This document shows positions 14,797 through 14,833 of a DNA stretch of 14,833 bases, piece after piece. Every line of letters begins with the position of its first letter. The stretch's first letter is position 1. The position numbers were made by a program, and so were the translations under genes. The DNA is taken from positions 1 through 14,833 of the forward strand of contig JARKOR010000064.1 of assembly GCA_029975625.1 (NCBI GenBank), given 5' to 3'. Origin of the DNA: Nanosynbacter sp. (GTDB lineage: Bacteria; Patescibacteriota; Saccharimonadia; Saccharimonadales; Saccharimonadaceae). The notes under the pieces were generated by a model. That model worked only from the letters and a program-made list of their open reading frames with translations. It did no database searches and was not told the origin of the DNA.

Positions 14797-14833
14797 ACAT
14801 AATACTATATGTCATTTAGATTTAAGCCTTTTG

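Overview
The window is a CRISPR-dominated defence locus, probably from a euryarchaeon and possibly a Methanothrix/Methanosarcinales-like methanogen. That placement is an inference from RAMP-rich type III genes, a UPF0175/PIN toxin-antitoxin pair, an archaeal-style winged-helix gene and TATA-like promoter elements. It rests on no marker gene.

Layout from left to right: (1) 1-98, the tail of an unidentified plus-strand gene. (2) 177-430, leaderless CRISPR array A (4 repeats), whose last repeat is cut short. (3) 431-773, a leader, then array B at 774-1102 (5 repeats). (4) 1230-3488, an AT-rich three-gene minus-strand operon: winged-helix/UPF0175-like antitoxin, PIN-domain toxin and a 389-aa unknown protein. 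(5) 3489-4001, a gap holding its promoter and a decayed-looking stretch. (6) 4002-11680, a tightly overlapping minus-strand type III CRISPR effector operon. It encodes Cas10 without an HD domain and with GGDEF, a Cas7-Csx10-like fusion, a Csm3-like Cas7, another RAMP, a large TIGR03986-like RAMP, and a four-transmembrane S-4TM-type pore effector. (7) 11687-11777, a tiny frameshifted reading frame. (8) 11790-12605, the C-terminal (Cas6-like) half of a Csb2 protein. (9) 12677-14510, a second copy of the leader and array C (22 repeats). (10) 14548-14796, a small winged-helix protein.

Proposed working: crRNAs from the three arrays share a hairpin repeat and an ATTGAAAC end and would be loaded onto the RAMP/Cas10 complex. 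Target RNA binding would switch on the Cas10 palm domain to make a cyclic nucleotide. The co-encoded S-4TM protein would sense that signal and damage the membrane. No cas1, cas2, complete cas6 or separate small subunit (Cas11) is visible, so adaptation and possibly processing are supplied from elsewhere or by the truncated Csb2.

The most notable points are the S-4TM effector fused by ATGA overlap to a reduced type III operon, the truncated Csb2 beside it, and the repeat hairpin. Nearly all natural repeat variants still give a GNRA tetraloop, and one degenerate repeat carries a compensatory base-pair change.
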